Origin: an uncultured bacterium
GTDB lineage: Bacteria; Bacteroidota; Bacteroidia; Bacteroidales; Bacteroidaceae
DNA length: 64,000 bases
NCBI GenBank assembly: GCA_945829425.1
Contig: CALZUQ010000002.1
Coordinates: 61,247-125,246, forward strand
Reading direction: 5' to 3'
The number at the start of each line of letters is the position of its first letter. Within the stretch, counting starts at the first letter, position 1. The position numbers and the translations under genes were made by a program. Below the pieces are notes generated by a model, which had not been told where the DNA came from, did no database searches, and saw only the letters and a list, made by a program, of their open reading frames with translations. Positions 18,807 to 29,079 of the stretch are shown piece by piece.

Positions 18807-19247
18807 ATGAGACTTAAAACCACATATTATAAAAATCTGCTTATTTCTTTAAAAAGAGGTGGTTACAGAGGTATACTTTCAAATGCCAAACCTTTGTTTT
18901 ATTTAGCGATATTCAAAGGCATTGAAGATGGATGGATAATAGGCAATAAAATATTGTATGACGAACAGCTTGAAAAGGAATATTTGAATTTTTATAAGAT
19001 GTATGATTCACAAAGCAAACCAGCGCCATTCTATAAACCTTTCTATCATTCTACAGGAGAATCGTTTTATGGCATTCACTGGAAAGAAGGCCAATTACCA
19101 AAGCATACATGGCATACTCCATCTGCAAAATATTTACGAGACCATTGCGAGTACGCATACTTTGATAATGTTCTTTGGGAATTGTTACAAGACCCAGAAT
19201 CAAGAGAAGAATTAAGAAACGTAATAATAAACCATTACCTAAGATAA
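18807..19247 (+). CDS. Standalone protein resembling the sulfur-binding domain (SBD) of phosphorothioate readers
   Basis: A 146-aa protein tucked between brxP and brxC (2 bp after one, 12 bp before the other). Its layout matches SBDs of ScoMcrA-type enzymes: an AKPLFYLAIFKGIEDG helix (27-42; family pattern HKPLLLLAxL), a polar helix YDEQLEKEYLNFYKMYD, then a hydrophobic strand pair FYKPFYHSTGESFYGIHW (family PFWxLxxDGxW), and a C-terminal helix. No HNH or other nuclease motif follows, so it would be a reader without its own nuclease. The assignment is from pattern memory and needs a profile search. Confidence 0.5.
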   Translation: MRLKTTYYKNLLISLKRGGYRGILSNAKPLFYLAIFKGIEDGWIIGNKILYDEQLEKEYLNFYKMYDSQSKPAPFYKPFYHSTGESFYGIHWKEGQLPKHTWHTPSAKYLRDHCEYAYFDNVLWELLQDPESREELRNVIINHYLR

Positions 19248-19259
19248 AAACCTACATCT

Positions 19260-22200
19260 ATGAAATACAGCGATATAGTCACCCTCAGGCAGATGCGTCC
19301 TGCCTACAATATCCAGGAGGAGGGTCACGATGAATGGAAGACGTTCATCGCCAATGATCAGTTCAACGATATTCTGAATCGAATGATTAAGGCTGTTCGC
19401 AACAATGATGCTGACAATCATAAATCATTATGGATTGCCGGAACGTATGGAACAGGTAAGAGTCATGCTGGTGCGGTATTGAAGCACTTGTTTTGTGATT
19501 CTATTGATGAAATTCAGGAGTATGTTGAAGAAGAATATAAGAAGGACAAGTATGCCATGCTTCGTAATGCTGTTTTACAAGTACGCCAGCATAAACGTCT
19601 TTTCCCTGTCAACCTCTATGGTCAGCAGAGTATCGCCCATGAAGAGGACTTGTCTCTCCAGCTCCAAAAGGAGATTAGCAATGCCTTGACCAAAGCAGGC
19701 ATAGACATTGTTGTACGTACAGACTTTGATGTCCTCGTTCAGCATATTGACGAGCAGCCTGCTATCTGGCAGTCGCTTATTGACAACAATACGATTCTGA
19801 GCAGTGTCGCTCCCGATTTGAAAAAACTGAAGCAGTTGCTTTCTGCCGGTGATACAGAAGTGCTGGATAGGGTACGTAACGCCCAGCGCATGGCCGGCAT
19901 AGACATCCGGCTGCAAGGCAACAATATACAGCAATGGATATTTGAGGTACAGAATGCATTGAAGGCCCAAGGCACTTATGAAGGTTTACTGATTATCTGG
20001 GACGAGTTTACAGAAATCATGACTTCAAGCATCGGCACGCGATTGCTCGTTCAGTTGCAGAAGATAGCCGAGGCAATGATGAATCAGGAAAACGATTCAT
20101 ACTTCCTCTTTATCTCTCACCCATCTGCTTTGAATACGCTGAAGGAAGAAGAGCGTGAGAAGACCAAGGGTCGCTACCACTATGTTTCGTATAACATGGA
20201 GCCTGTTAGTGCCTTTAAGATTATGTCGAAGAAGTTCAAGATTGTGGATGAAGAAGCATATCAGTTACGTAAGGACAGATTTTTCTCTATGCATAGCAAT
20301 CTACTTGATCTCTTCTCTACAACATCGGCAAGCATAGAGGAGACAAAGGAGAACATTATGAACCTGTTCCCCCTGCATCCATCAACAGCAAACCTTGCCA
20401 CATACTATGCTCGTGAAGCAGGTTCATCAAGCCGCAGTGTATTTGAGTTCCTTGCCAGTGACGCAGTACGCGACTTCCTTGATGATGAGAGTAAATATGA
20501 CGGTGAGCTTACCATAACGTCAGACTATCTATGGGATTATGTACAAGAATATTTCGAAAGCGATACTACAAAATTTGGTGCTGTAACCGAACGCTTCAAC
20601 AGTCATCATCTGGCAGTTGAGGCTGCTGGCGAAACATATCTGCGAGTATTCAAGGGCATCTTGCTCCTTAACGCACTGAACAACATTGCCAATAGCGACA
20701 CCGTAACTCCAAGCACAGAGAATATTGAGAATTTATTTACTGGTACAGAGATGGAGGCTGAGCTGACAGAGATACTCGACTTCCTCAACGACAAGAGCAT
20801 CATCCAGCGTCAGCCAAATGGTAATTTCTCTATTCTGTTTACAGCACTGCCCGGTGAAGAGATTCAGAAGATTAAGGAAGAACTGATGTCAAGTAACTTC
20901 CTTTACACAGATCAGGTAATCAAGTTTGGAGATGCTGCACGCAGAAGTTTCGACAAGAACCTTGGTGGTGTGAATAGACCTTTGAGTTATCAGTTCTTCT
21001 CCAAGCAAGGCAACGAATACACACTTCTGTCGAAGGTAGAGAATACCTACCGTCAGTCAAAGCCCTATGAGATATTTCTTGCCATCATGGTTGCTCGTTC
21101 ACACGACGAACTCCTGACTATAAAGGATATTGCTGAACGCAATAGCAAGGAAGAGCGTTTTTACAACACCACATTCGTAGTGATAGAGTCAACTATGGGT
21201 GAAAAGAATTATGAACGATTCATAGAGTATCAAGCAAATGCACAGTGCGCCCAGCGTCATGGATTGCCCAACCAGCAGAAGACATACAGCAAGAATGCTT
21301 CTGACATGATCGACGAATGGACAGGAAGGATGAAGGGCAGTAACGTCACCTTCTATCTGCGTGGTGACGAAATGATCATCGTTGGCAGCAAGATGGCATC
21401 GACAATCAATAACAGCATAGCGCCAATCATCTTTGAGTCAGGTCCTGAATCCTTGGAGATAATTCGCGCAAAGAATTCAGCGACTTATTGGAAGCAAGCA
21501 TCTGTAAAGGCAACCGTTGATGCGGTTCTCTCGTTCAACACGAAACAAGATATTCTTGGCTCGAAGTCGTGTCAGGGACAGGCACGTCACGTTGAGTTCC
21601 TTCTTCAAGATAGTGTTGACGATAACCTTGAATGGAAGGCAGATATGGACAAGAACCATCCATTGAGGAAAGTATGTGACTATGTAAACGAGATGTTGTC
21701 AGGCCGCCATACGAATAGGAACCAGACATTCAACCTTGGTGATAAGTTGAAAGGTCTCACCGAGGCACCTTTTGGACTTTACCAGAGCTATGCTCCTATG
21801 GCAATGGTGGCATTTGCCATGAAGAAGTATGTAAACCAGATTTACGATACCAACGGCAAGCAACGTACAGCACAGCACCTGATAGACGATGTAGTAGAAC
21901 TCTTCAAGGCTTGGGAAAGCAACAAGAGTTCTAACAAGCTCAACTTCATGTTTGAGAGTAAGGAAGCGGGTAAGCTCTGTAAGAATCTCATTACGATGTT
22001 CTCACTCCGGAAGCTGAAGGGTTATTCAGACATCAGTTCGCTGAAGGATGCCCGTTGGGCAATTCAGCACGAATACGCAAAGGAGAAGGGATTCCCTCTT
22101 TGGTCGTTGAAGTATTGCAGCAGCAAGGAGAATACGGAGAGTATGCGCAAGCTCGTTGATTGCATTATCAAGGTGGTAAGTGATCCAGAGAGCATGAAGA

Positions 22201-22694
22201 ATCCCCCACTGCTCAATGATACCATCAATGGCTACGATACCCAGAAGTATGAATGGGGAAATCTGCTGCAGGAGAACAATGGCGGAAACTACAAGGAAGG
22301 GTTCTACAACTTCATGAAGAGTGTTGAGATTGTCAACATAAAAGATGATGAGATAGACAAAGCATTGGAATATCTCCACGGACACCTCGAAGGAGAAGTC
22401 GGGCTTTGGAAAGAGGTAGAAGTGAAGGAAAAACTGAAAGACTGGAGAATATCTCAGCAGAAGGTAATACCTTCACCTGTTGAGCCTTCCAACAATGACA
22501 ATCCTGGTGAAGGAATTGTAAGCGAACCTTCAGTGGTAAGCAAATATAATCCTGATGAAATAACCCAAAAGCGTGATGAACTGAAAGATAAACTGAAGTT
22601 CATGCCATCATCAGAAGCAAAAGACCTGTTGCAGGAAATTATAGAAAACGAAGGTGGTTTCATCCTTGATACATTATTGAAGTATGTACAGTGA
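19260..22694 (+). CDS. brxC: BREX ATPase BrxC (type 4)
   Basis: A 1144-aa P-loop ATPase, the large motor subunit of BREX systems. Walker A GTYGTGKS lies at 61-68 and the Walker B acidic pair in LLIIWDEFTEIM near 248-249. The early motif TLRQMRPAYNIQEE is in keeping with the family's N-terminus. The rest is long and helical with no further motif I can name. It ends with a polar linker (about 1075-1110) and a C-terminal helix. Its stop overlaps the pglZ start by 11 bp, implying translational coupling. BrxC is required for both modification and phage exclusion in studied BREX types. Confidence 0.88.
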   Translation: MKYSDIVTLRQMRPAYNIQEEGHDEWKTFIANDQFNDILNRMIKAVRNNDADNHKSLWIAGTYGTGKSHAGAVLKHLFCDSIDEIQEYVEEEYKKDKYAMLRNAVLQVRQHKRLFPVNLYGQQSIAHEEDLSLQLQKEISNALTKAGIDIVVRTDFDVLVQHIDEQPAIWQSLIDNNTILSSVAPDLKKLKQLLSAGDTEVLDRVRNAQRMAGIDIRLQGNNIQQWIFEVQNALKAQGTYEGLLIIWDEFTEIMTSSIGTRLLVQLQKIAEAMMNQENDSYFLFISHPSALNTLKEEEREKTKGRYHYVSYNMEPVSAFKIMSKKFKIVDEEAYQLRKDRFFSMHSNLLDLFSTTSASIEETKENIMNLFPLHPSTANLATYYAREAGSSSRSVFEFLASDAVRDFLDDESKYDGELTITSDYLWDYVQEYFESDTTKFGAVTERFNSHHLAVEAAGETYLRVFKGILLLNALNNIANSDTVTPSTENIENLFTGTEMEAELTEILDFLNDKSIIQRQPNGNFSILFTALPGEEIQKIKEELMSSNFLYTDQVIKFGDAARRSFDKNLGGVNRPLSYQFFSKQGNEYTLLSKVENTYRQSKPYEIFLAIMVARSHDELLTIKDIAERNSKEERFYNTTFVVIESTMGEKNYERFIEYQANAQCAQRHGLPNQQKTYSKNASDMIDEWTGRMKGSNVTFYLRGDEMIIVGSKMASTINNSIAPIIFESGPESLEIIRAKNSATYWKQASVKATVDAVLSFNTKQDILGSKSCQGQARHVEFLLQDSVDDNLEWKADMDKNHPLRKVCDYVNEMLSGRHTNRNQTFNLGDKLKGLTEAPFGLYQSYAPMAMVAFAMKKYVNQIYDTNGKQRTAQHLIDDVVELFKAWESNKSSNKLNFMFESKEAGKLCKNLITMFSLRKLKGYSDISSLKDARWAIQHEYAKEKGFPLWSLKYCSSKENTESMRKLVDCIIKVVSDPESMKNPPLLNDTINGYDTQKYEWGNLLQENNGGNYKEGFYNFMKSVEIVNIKDDEIDKALEYLHGHLEGEVGLWKEVEVKEKLKDWRISQQKVIPSPVEPSNNDNPGEGIVSEPSVVSKYNPDEITQKRDELKDKLKFMPSSEAKDLLQEIIENEGGFILDTLLKYVQ

Positions 22695-25101
22695 GTTTAA
22701 ATCCTTTGAGGAACTGAGATCCATAGTGCTGAACGACAAGGAGTCAACGGGCATGGATGTATCAACAAGGAATCGTTATCCTATACGGTTTGTCTTGTTT
22801 GACAATTTCCTTGACTGCAGTGAGTTTGTTGACTTTGTTCAAGGCGAAATAGGCGCTATGGTGTATAGCGTTGACAAATGGATAGATGAAGATTATCCTG
22901 ACCTGATGATTACCCACACAGAACTTGCCAAACGCATCAAGGAACATATAGAGCATATGAACGGGCAGGACTGTGTGATTGCACCATTCTCTGAGCTGGC
23001 ACGTTTCTATGACAATGAATCGAAGAAAACCTTTGACGCCCTGTTGAAGACAATAAAGGGAATAGAGGCAAATGCTGTTGCAGCAGAGACGCATCAGCGG
23101 GTTTATGTGCCTATCGTTGGTTTGGAGGGGAAGATGGAAACCTTCAGCAAAGATTCTCAAAGCACAATCTGGCGTTTGCGTACAGAGAGGAAAGAGCTTA
23201 CCTACCGTTTGATTCTTACCGACAAGAACACCTACGGAGTGAAGGGACTTGAGAATCATTACACCATAGTGAACACTATGCAGGAATGGCTCAACATCTG
23301 GAAAGATGCCGACAAACAGGTCACACCAAATATTATCTGCACCTCTCATAGCATCTTTGCCAATGCAGTCTTCGCCCAACCTGACAATGCGTTCACCTTT
23401 ATAACCTGCAACGATGCCTATGAGTTTCTAACCAAGGGTCTGCAGCTGCAGTTTGGTGGTATAGACAAACAGAATAGCGATGGCGCCAACTGGAATGTGC
23501 TTGCAGAACTCATAGATGTTTCTCATGGATTCACTTTTAGCAATTTTGTTACCGACTATTTCGATGTAGTGAGCATTGACAATCATGAGACATTCATTAG
23601 GCTTTGGTTTGAATACCAGGGACAGTTTGAACGCTGGCTGCTGTCGCGCTACTACCAGATGCACAAAGAGGGAGAAGACTATGTGTGCCGCATTCTCCAA
23701 AAAACCACTATGCTTACAGGTTATGATTTTGTTGAGCAGATGGCACTTGACATAAACGAGGTGACGAGCGAAATGCTGGTGCGCAAGCACTGTCTGATGC
23801 AAGCTGCCAAGAGAGGTGTGGTGATGCGAGAAGGAGTACAATCGACATTGGCGAAGAGATTGGAAGCCATTGCGCAGAAGTACACTCCAACAAGTGCGTT
23901 GAAATACATTACAGGTGTTTCGACAAAAGAGAAAGAACTGGTTGTGTCATGGCTGGGCAAGGGACAGCTCTCCATCGACAATATAAAGGAGCTCTTCCCC
24001 GACCAGTATCACTATCTGTCTGAGCCGCTCGGCGTCTCGGTAGATGTGCCTTCGTGGGTTGAGACTTACATGAAGGAATACAAGAAGGCAAAACTCCAGA
24101 ACGCATATACTAAAGAGATAGAACAACAAATCAAGGAGTTGAACCAGTCAGAAGTAAGATTCGACCAATGGTATCAGGAGTTCTGCTCGACACGTACACT
24201 CCTGGCAGAGCGTGGAGATATAGAGGTGTTCTATTGGATAGACGGTCTCGGTGTAGAATGGATTCCGCTTATAAAAGAGATTGTCCGTGAGAAGAACTCT
24301 TCTGGCATTTTTCTGAATGAGGTTAAGATAGCCCGTGCATTGCTGCCTACCACAACAAGCAAGAACAGCGAGGACCTGAAAAAGTTGCTCAATGGTCAGG
24401 TTCTGCCAAAGGCTGGTGATCTTGACAACCTTGCGCATAAATCAACAAATGTATGGCCGTCAACCATCATCAGGGAGGTAGAACTTGTAAGGGAGATAAT
24501 GGATGAGATATTAGCCAAGTATAACGGCAAGAAGATAGCCATTATCAGTGATCATGGCATCACCTATCTCTCTCAATTGTGCAATGGTATAGGACTTGCC
24601 GGTGTAGAATCAGACCATTGCGGACGAGTAGCCATAAAGAACAATGGAACATGGACTGATGACAGCAACTATTTCCGTTTGGAAGACGGAAAGACTGTAT
24701 GTGCCCTGAAACATAATTCGCTGTGCAACAAGGTGCCGAAGGGACAGGGCATTCATGGTGGCTGTACTCCGGAAGAAGTGCTTGTTCCGATATTTGTAAT
24801 ATCAAGTTATGTGTCAGATACGGAGTGGACAGCAGAATTGCTGACACTCGAACTGACCGGAGCCAATCCCACGGTCAGGTTCAGAATCAAGAATATACCT
24901 TCTGTTGAGATTCCTGTTGTGGAATACAATGGCAACAGATACAAATTGCTTCAGAAGGGGAATGATGAGTATGAGAGTGCTCCGCTTGTTGTGGATGAAC
25001 ATAATGAATACATCTGGCTCGTAATTGGTAACGTAAGCCGCCAATTCAAGATTTCCGTCTCTACAGGAGCTCAGGAAGAAGACTTGTTTGGCGATTTCTA
25101 A
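22684..25101 (+). CDS. pglZ: BREX PglZ-domain protein
   Basis: An 805-aa protein with an alkaline-phosphatase-superfamily PglZ domain in its C-terminal half. Visible motifs: VFYWIDGLGVEW (Asp520), AIISDHGITYLS (Asp623-His624), a following ESDHCGR (Asp644-His645) and the diagnostic HGGCTPEEVLVPI (about 691-703). The N-terminal half (about 1-480) is helical and probably docks to BrxC. PglZ is the defining subunit of all BREX/Pgl systems. It is 16 bp upstream of brxL. Its catalytic activity in BREX is not settled. Confidence 0.92.
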   Translation: MYSEFKSFEELRSIVLNDKESTGMDVSTRNRYPIRFVLFDNFLDCSEFVDFVQGEIGAMVYSVDKWIDEDYPDLMITHTELAKRIKEHIEHMNGQDCVIAPFSELARFYDNESKKTFDALLKTIKGIEANAVAAETHQRVYVPIVGLEGKMETFSKDSQSTIWRLRTERKELTYRLILTDKNTYGVKGLENHYTIVNTMQEWLNIWKDADKQVTPNIICTSHSIFANAVFAQPDNAFTFITCNDAYEFLTKGLQLQFGGIDKQNSDGANWNVLAELIDVSHGFTFSNFVTDYFDVVSIDNHETFIRLWFEYQGQFERWLLSRYYQMHKEGEDYVCRILQKTTMLTGYDFVEQMALDINEVTSEMLVRKHCLMQAAKRGVVMREGVQSTLAKRLEAIAQKYTPTSALKYITGVSTKEKELVVSWLGKGQLSIDNIKELFPDQYHYLSEPLGVSVDVPSWVETYMKEYKKAKLQNAYTKEIEQQIKELNQSEVRFDQWYQEFCSTRTLLAERGDIEVFYWIDGLGVEWIPLIKEIVREKNSSGIFLNEVKIARALLPTTTSKNSEDLKKLLNGQVLPKAGDLDNLAHKSTNVWPSTIIREVELVREIMDEILAKYNGKKIAIISDHGITYLSQLCNGIGLAGVESDHCGRVAIKNNGTWTDDSNYFRLEDGKTVCALKHNSLCNKVPKGQGIHGGCTPEEVLVPIFVISSYVSDTEWTAELLTLELTGANPTVRFRIKNIPSVEIPVVEYNGNRYKLLQKGNDEYESAPLVVDEHNEYIWLVIGNVSRQFKISVSTGAQEEDLFGDF

Positions 25102-25117
25102 ATAACATTATTCACAT

Positions 25118-26554
25118 ATGAAGGCTGAAATTAGTGAAAAGATAAGGCAGTACTTCTCTGCGATGTCTATCTTCAAAGACCCAGAGCGCACGAACAGCAT
25201 ATTTGCAGGTCGAAACCTGCCTGCATTTGTAAAGGACTTCCTTTTGAAACGCTTTCTCAACATACAGACAGGTGAGATAGACACACTTGCTTTGACGCAG
25301 TTTCTTGATAAGGTTGTGCCATCCATGAGTGCTTCTGTTAAAGACAAGATTGTCTCTGGAGAAGAAGTTGTTCTGCTGGCACGTTTCATAATCAATATCG
25401 ACCTCACTAAAGGCATCAAGCAGTTCTCGATACCTGATTACGGCATAAAGCTGAAAGAAGGCATTATACCAGAATATACATACAACAAGCATAAGGGTGA
25501 ACTTGTTGACGGCGAGAAGTGGGGTATCATCAAGTTGTGTCTGTTGCTGGATGATGACGGAAAGAAATACCATGTGCAGATGGTTGAATACAAGCCTTTC
25601 AAACCATATAGCTCGGTAGATGTGAACTATCTGGCAGAGGCTCGTCAGCATTTCACCACACAAGAATGGATGGATGTGTTGCTCTCAGCCATGGAGTATG
25701 ATCCTGATGGTTTTGCGAATACGACACAGAAGATAGAGTTTCTGACTCGTCTGTTGATTTTTGCCGAACCACGTCTCAATGTGATTGAACTTGCTCCAAA
25801 GGGCACAGGTAAGTCATACGTGTTTGGTAACTTGTCGAAGTACGGATGGCTTGTAAGTGGAGGAAAGGTAACTCGCGCAAAACTGTTCTTTGATAAGGCA
25901 AAGCAACAGAACGGCATTATCAAGAATCATGATTTTACGGTGTTCGATGAGATACAAACGATAGTATTTCAGGAACCTGCCGAGATACAAGCTGCCCTGA
26001 AGTCGTATTTAGAGAGTGGCAAGACAACGATTGACAATCAAGAGTTTACTTCGGAATGTGGACTGATGCTTATGGGCAATATCCCTTTGACAGAACAACA
26101 TCGCCCTGTCTCATCGTTCTATTTTGGCTCTCTTCCTGAAAACTTTAGGGAGTCGGCTTTGCTTGACCGCTTCCATTGCTTCATCGAGGGATGGTTGCTA
26201 CCTCGTGTTGATACCAGCATGATTTTCAAGGGGTGGACAATCAATGTTGAATACTTCTCAGAGATTCTGCATACAATGCGTACTAACAACACTTATGGGT
26301 TGTTGTTTGACCAACTCGTACGTTTTGAGGATAAGGCTGACGTTCGCGACTCAAAGGCTATCAAGCGTATTGCTACCGCCTACATGAAGTTGTTCTTCCC
26401 TCATTGGAGAACTCTTGAGGAGGTAAATCGTGATGAATTTGAGGCATTTTGCTTACAACCTGCTGTTCATCGCAGAGGAATCATAAAGGAACAGTGCCAC
26501 ATCATAGACCCTGAATTTAAGACAATGATGCCAAAGGTATCGATTGTATATTAA
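25118..26554 (+). CDS. brxL: BREX AAA+ protein BrxL, short form
   Basis: A 478-aa AAA+ protein. Walker A is APKGTGKSYVFG (GTGKS at 229-233) and Walker B VFDEIQ near 275-279, followed by sensor-type LMGNIPL. E. coli-type BrxL is about 680 aa with a C-terminal Lon-like domain; this protein ends shortly after the AAA+ module, as in the shorter Lon-related BREX family. Known long-form BrxL assembles as MCM-like rings on DNA, so a DNA-translocase role is likelier than proteolysis here. It follows pglZ by 16 bp and precedes the 91-aa gene by 18 bp, all one apparent operon. Confidence 0.87.
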   Translation: MKAEISEKIRQYFSAMSIFKDPERTNSIFAGRNLPAFVKDFLLKRFLNIQTGEIDTLALTQFLDKVVPSMSASVKDKIVSGEEVVLLARFIINIDLTKGIKQFSIPDYGIKLKEGIIPEYTYNKHKGELVDGEKWGIIKLCLLLDDDGKKYHVQMVEYKPFKPYSSVDVNYLAEARQHFTTQEWMDVLLSAMEYDPDGFANTTQKIEFLTRLLIFAEPRLNVIELAPKGTGKSYVFGNLSKYGWLVSGGKVTRAKLFFDKAKQQNGIIKNHDFTVFDEIQTIVFQEPAEIQAALKSYLESGKTTIDNQEFTSECGLMLMGNIPLTEQHRPVSSFYFGSLPENFRESALLDRFHCFIEGWLLPRVDTSMIFKGWTINVEYFSEILHTMRTNNTYGLLFDQLVRFEDKADVRDSKAIKRIATAYMKLFFPHWRTLEEVNRDEFEAFCLQPAVHRRGIIKEQCHIIDPEFKTMMPKVSIVY

Positions 26555-26572
26555 CCTTCTACACTAAAGACT

Positions 26573-26848
26573 ATGGGTAAATACGACACATTGTTTGAAA
26601 AGATTGTCACAATCGAAGAACTTGCTAATGATCTTGGACCGGAGGCAATACGATATAAAACTATTGCTAATGCGAAAAAAGTGGTATCAAATAAGAAAAT
26701 CAGGGCAATTGCCGAAATCATCAGTGAGGTCGGGGCAAAGTTAGAGCTTAAGAAGTCTGACGCAAGAATAAATTCGGAAGAGGCTGTGTTGGACGAAGCT
26801 GATTTCCAGGCTATTTACCGAAAAGTTATATCTGTCTTAACCAAGTGA
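26573..26848 (+). CDS. Small unrecognised protein of the BREX operon tail
   Basis: A 91-aa, charged, mostly helical protein (MGKYDTLFEKIVTIEELAND; later KKSDARINSEEAVLDEADFQ). No known domain recognised. It starts 18 bp after brxL and its stop overlaps a GTG (26845) in frame with the DndD-like gene, so it is tightly coupled to both neighbours. It may be a partner of the downstream ATPase, comparable in size and position to small subunits such as DndE, but I see no sequence match to DndE. Confidence 0.7.
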   Translation: MGKYDTLFEKIVTIEELANDLGPEAIRYKTIANAKKVVSNKKIRAIAEIISEVGAKLELKKSDARINSEEAVLDEADFQAIYRKVISVLTK

Positions 26849-26853
26849 AGGCT

Positions 26854-29076
26854 ATGATTATAAAGAAACTGACTATATGTAATTTCCGAAGCTACTACGG
26901 TAAGAAAGAGTTTGTCTTCAGCAACAAGCTCAACCTTATTCTGGGCTCTAATGGCGATGGAAAGACGACATTTTTCGAAGCGCTGAACTGGGTGCTCACT
27001 CCAACTGAAGCTGCCAAGCAAAATAAGGAGGCAGACATAAAGTTAGAAAGTCTGATTTCTGCAAAGATGCTGAGGAACTTGCCTGACGGAGAATCAGATA
27101 AGGTTTATGTAAGCATAGAGATAACCTATGAAACAGGTAAGGTCACAAAGAACAAGATAATAGAGCGTTGTTTTACGGTAACGAAAAAAGCTGGAAGACC
27201 AGAGATCTCAAATGTATGTCATGATGCCTTTGATTGCAGAGGTGGCAGAAAGGATAAGAAAGAGTTGCTGCTAAGAGGTGTCCTGGAGTCTGATGCTGCT
27301 TTCCCTGCTGTTATCAAGAAGTATCACCTCTTCAAAGGTGAGGACAAACTGAATATTTTTGACAACAAAGAGACGTTGCAGAACCTGCTCGACCTTTATT
27401 CTGATGTTAAAGATATTGTACCCTTCAAGCAGTTTGCCCACTATGCGCAGAAGATGGCAGAGAAAGCTATGGGAACAAATAAAGCCAGAGCGTCGCGACA
27501 ATCCAAAGATATTGAATATGTCAACAAAGAGATTGTCCGGCTGACAAAAGAACTCGAAAAGCATGAGGCAAGGTTTTTTTCAACGAAGAAAGAGTATGAT
27601 GATGCGGAAGCGAAACTGGAGGGCTTAAAGGATGACATGGCATCTATCAACAAGATTAGGGAGTTGCAAGACAAACAAAAGGATTGGAAACGGGAAATAG
27701 GAATCCTGCAACGTCGGATTGATGATGAATATGGTCGTATGCTGCTTGATTCTCAATGGATTCTAATGGGATTTAGTTCCATATTGGAAGAATACAACCG
27801 TAAGATGAGTAGTTTGCTGATTAGTAAACAGAATATTGAGGAAGACTACAAGAAAAAGCAGGAAGAGGAGTTTGATAAGGCTAAGACTGAAAAGGCAAAA
27901 ACAGAACTTGAAAAGATTGCATGGAAAATGAACGATGTGGAGAAGATGAAATATATGCTACGTACACATCGTTGTGCTATATGTGGAACCGAAGCGATGG
28001 AAGGTTCTGTAACCTATGACTTTATTAAGCAGCGTATTCATGATGTCATTGAATTGCTTACTCCCAAACCAACAGACAATCAACCAGAACTGAAAAAATT
28101 CTATGCGACAGAGAACATCGAAGAACTGAAGAAAATGGGCGAAAAGCTTGCTGACGAAGAAAGCAAGACACATGTTGACATTGAAGGAATACCGAAAGCC
28201 ATTCAAGATAAGTTTGACCAGAACCTGAAATGGCGCAATGGGATTTTAGAACGAAACAGTTTGTTGGAGAAAACCAACAAGAAGATAGCCCAACTCAATG
28301 CCAGTTCTGTATCCGGGGTAAATCTGCTTGAGTTTGCCAATGACATAGAAAGTGTGAACCGATGGTATGAACAGAGGGAATCGGCAGGAGTGGAAAAGAA
28401 CAAGTTGTTACAAATTATTATACCAAAAATAAAAGAAGAACTCCAGAAAAAACGTGAAGAACAGAAAAAGCTGCTGAAAACGGCGGGCAATGACTCATTA
28501 TATGATGTATTCATGTTCTTCCGTAATTTTTGCAATGCCGTGGAGAGGACCGAAGAAGCAACAACCGAGGAACTGCTAAAGAGGCTGTCGAAGAATGCAA
28601 ATGTGTTCCTGTCGCAACTGAATGTAGATGATTTTACTGGTGTAATAAGAATTTACATGCACTTCGGAAACCTGACCATAGACTTGGAGGACAGAAACGG
28701 AAAGGTCATCACCAACCCAAACACATCTCTGCTTACAACTATGCACATCAGCATTCTGCTGGCAATTTCAGAATTGACCAAAGAGAGCCAGAAAGCAGAA
28801 TATCCGCTGATTTTTGATGCACCTACATCATCTTTCGATGAGGGGAAAGACAAATCGTTCTATGACTGTCTCAATGCTAATATCGACAAGCAATGTATCG
28901 TTGTGACAAAGAGTTTCTTGTACAAGGATGATGACTCAGGTGAATACAGGATAGATCATGAAGCGCTGAAGAAGTTGAACTGCAAGAAATTCCGAATCAG
29001 AAAATTATCTGACGGTTTTGACAAACTCGATATTGCAACGATAGATACTCAGGTAACTGAAATCAAGGAGGACTAA
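26854..29076 (+). CDS. DndD/Rad50-like SMC-family ATPase
   Basis: A 741-aa ABC-type ATPase with split nucleotide-binding halves. The N-terminus reads LTICNFRSYYGKKEF, with Walker A GSNGDGKT at 31-38. Two long coiled-coil arms follow (about 210-370 and 410-560), separated by a zinc-hook-like CAIC at 374-377. The C-terminal lobe has LLTTMHISILLAISEL at the signature position and Walker B YPLIFDAPTSSFDE (Asp655). This layout is that of DndD, the ATPase partner of DndC in phosphorothioation. A GTG at 26845 could add three residues. It stands just after brxL and the 91-aa gene, next to the 174-aa gene (3 bp gap). Confidence 0.85.
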   Translation: MIIKKLTICNFRSYYGKKEFVFSNKLNLILGSNGDGKTTFFEALNWVLTPTEAAKQNKEADIKLESLISAKMLRNLPDGESDKVYVSIEITYETGKVTKNKIIERCFTVTKKAGRPEISNVCHDAFDCRGGRKDKKELLLRGVLESDAAFPAVIKKYHLFKGEDKLNIFDNKETLQNLLDLYSDVKDIVPFKQFAHYAQKMAEKAMGTNKARASRQSKDIEYVNKEIVRLTKELEKHEARFFSTKKEYDDAEAKLEGLKDDMASINKIRELQDKQKDWKREIGILQRRIDDEYGRMLLDSQWILMGFSSILEEYNRKMSSLLISKQNIEEDYKKKQEEEFDKAKTEKAKTELEKIAWKMNDVEKMKYMLRTHRCAICGTEAMEGSVTYDFIKQRIHDVIELLTPKPTDNQPELKKFYATENIEELKKMGEKLADEESKTHVDIEGIPKAIQDKFDQNLKWRNGILERNSLLEKTNKKIAQLNASSVSGVNLLEFANDIESVNRWYEQRESAGVEKNKLLQIIIPKIKEELQKKREEQKKLLKTAGNDSLYDVFMFFRNFCNAVERTEEATTEELLKRLSKNANVFLSQLNVDDFTGVIRIYMHFGNLTIDLEDRNGKVITNPNTSLLTTMHISILLAISELTKESQKAEYPLIFDAPTSSFDEGKDKSFYDCLNANIDKQCIVVTKSFLYKDDDSGEYRIDHEALKKLNCKKFRIRKLSDGFDKLDIATIDTQVTEIKED

Positions 29077-29079
29077 AAT

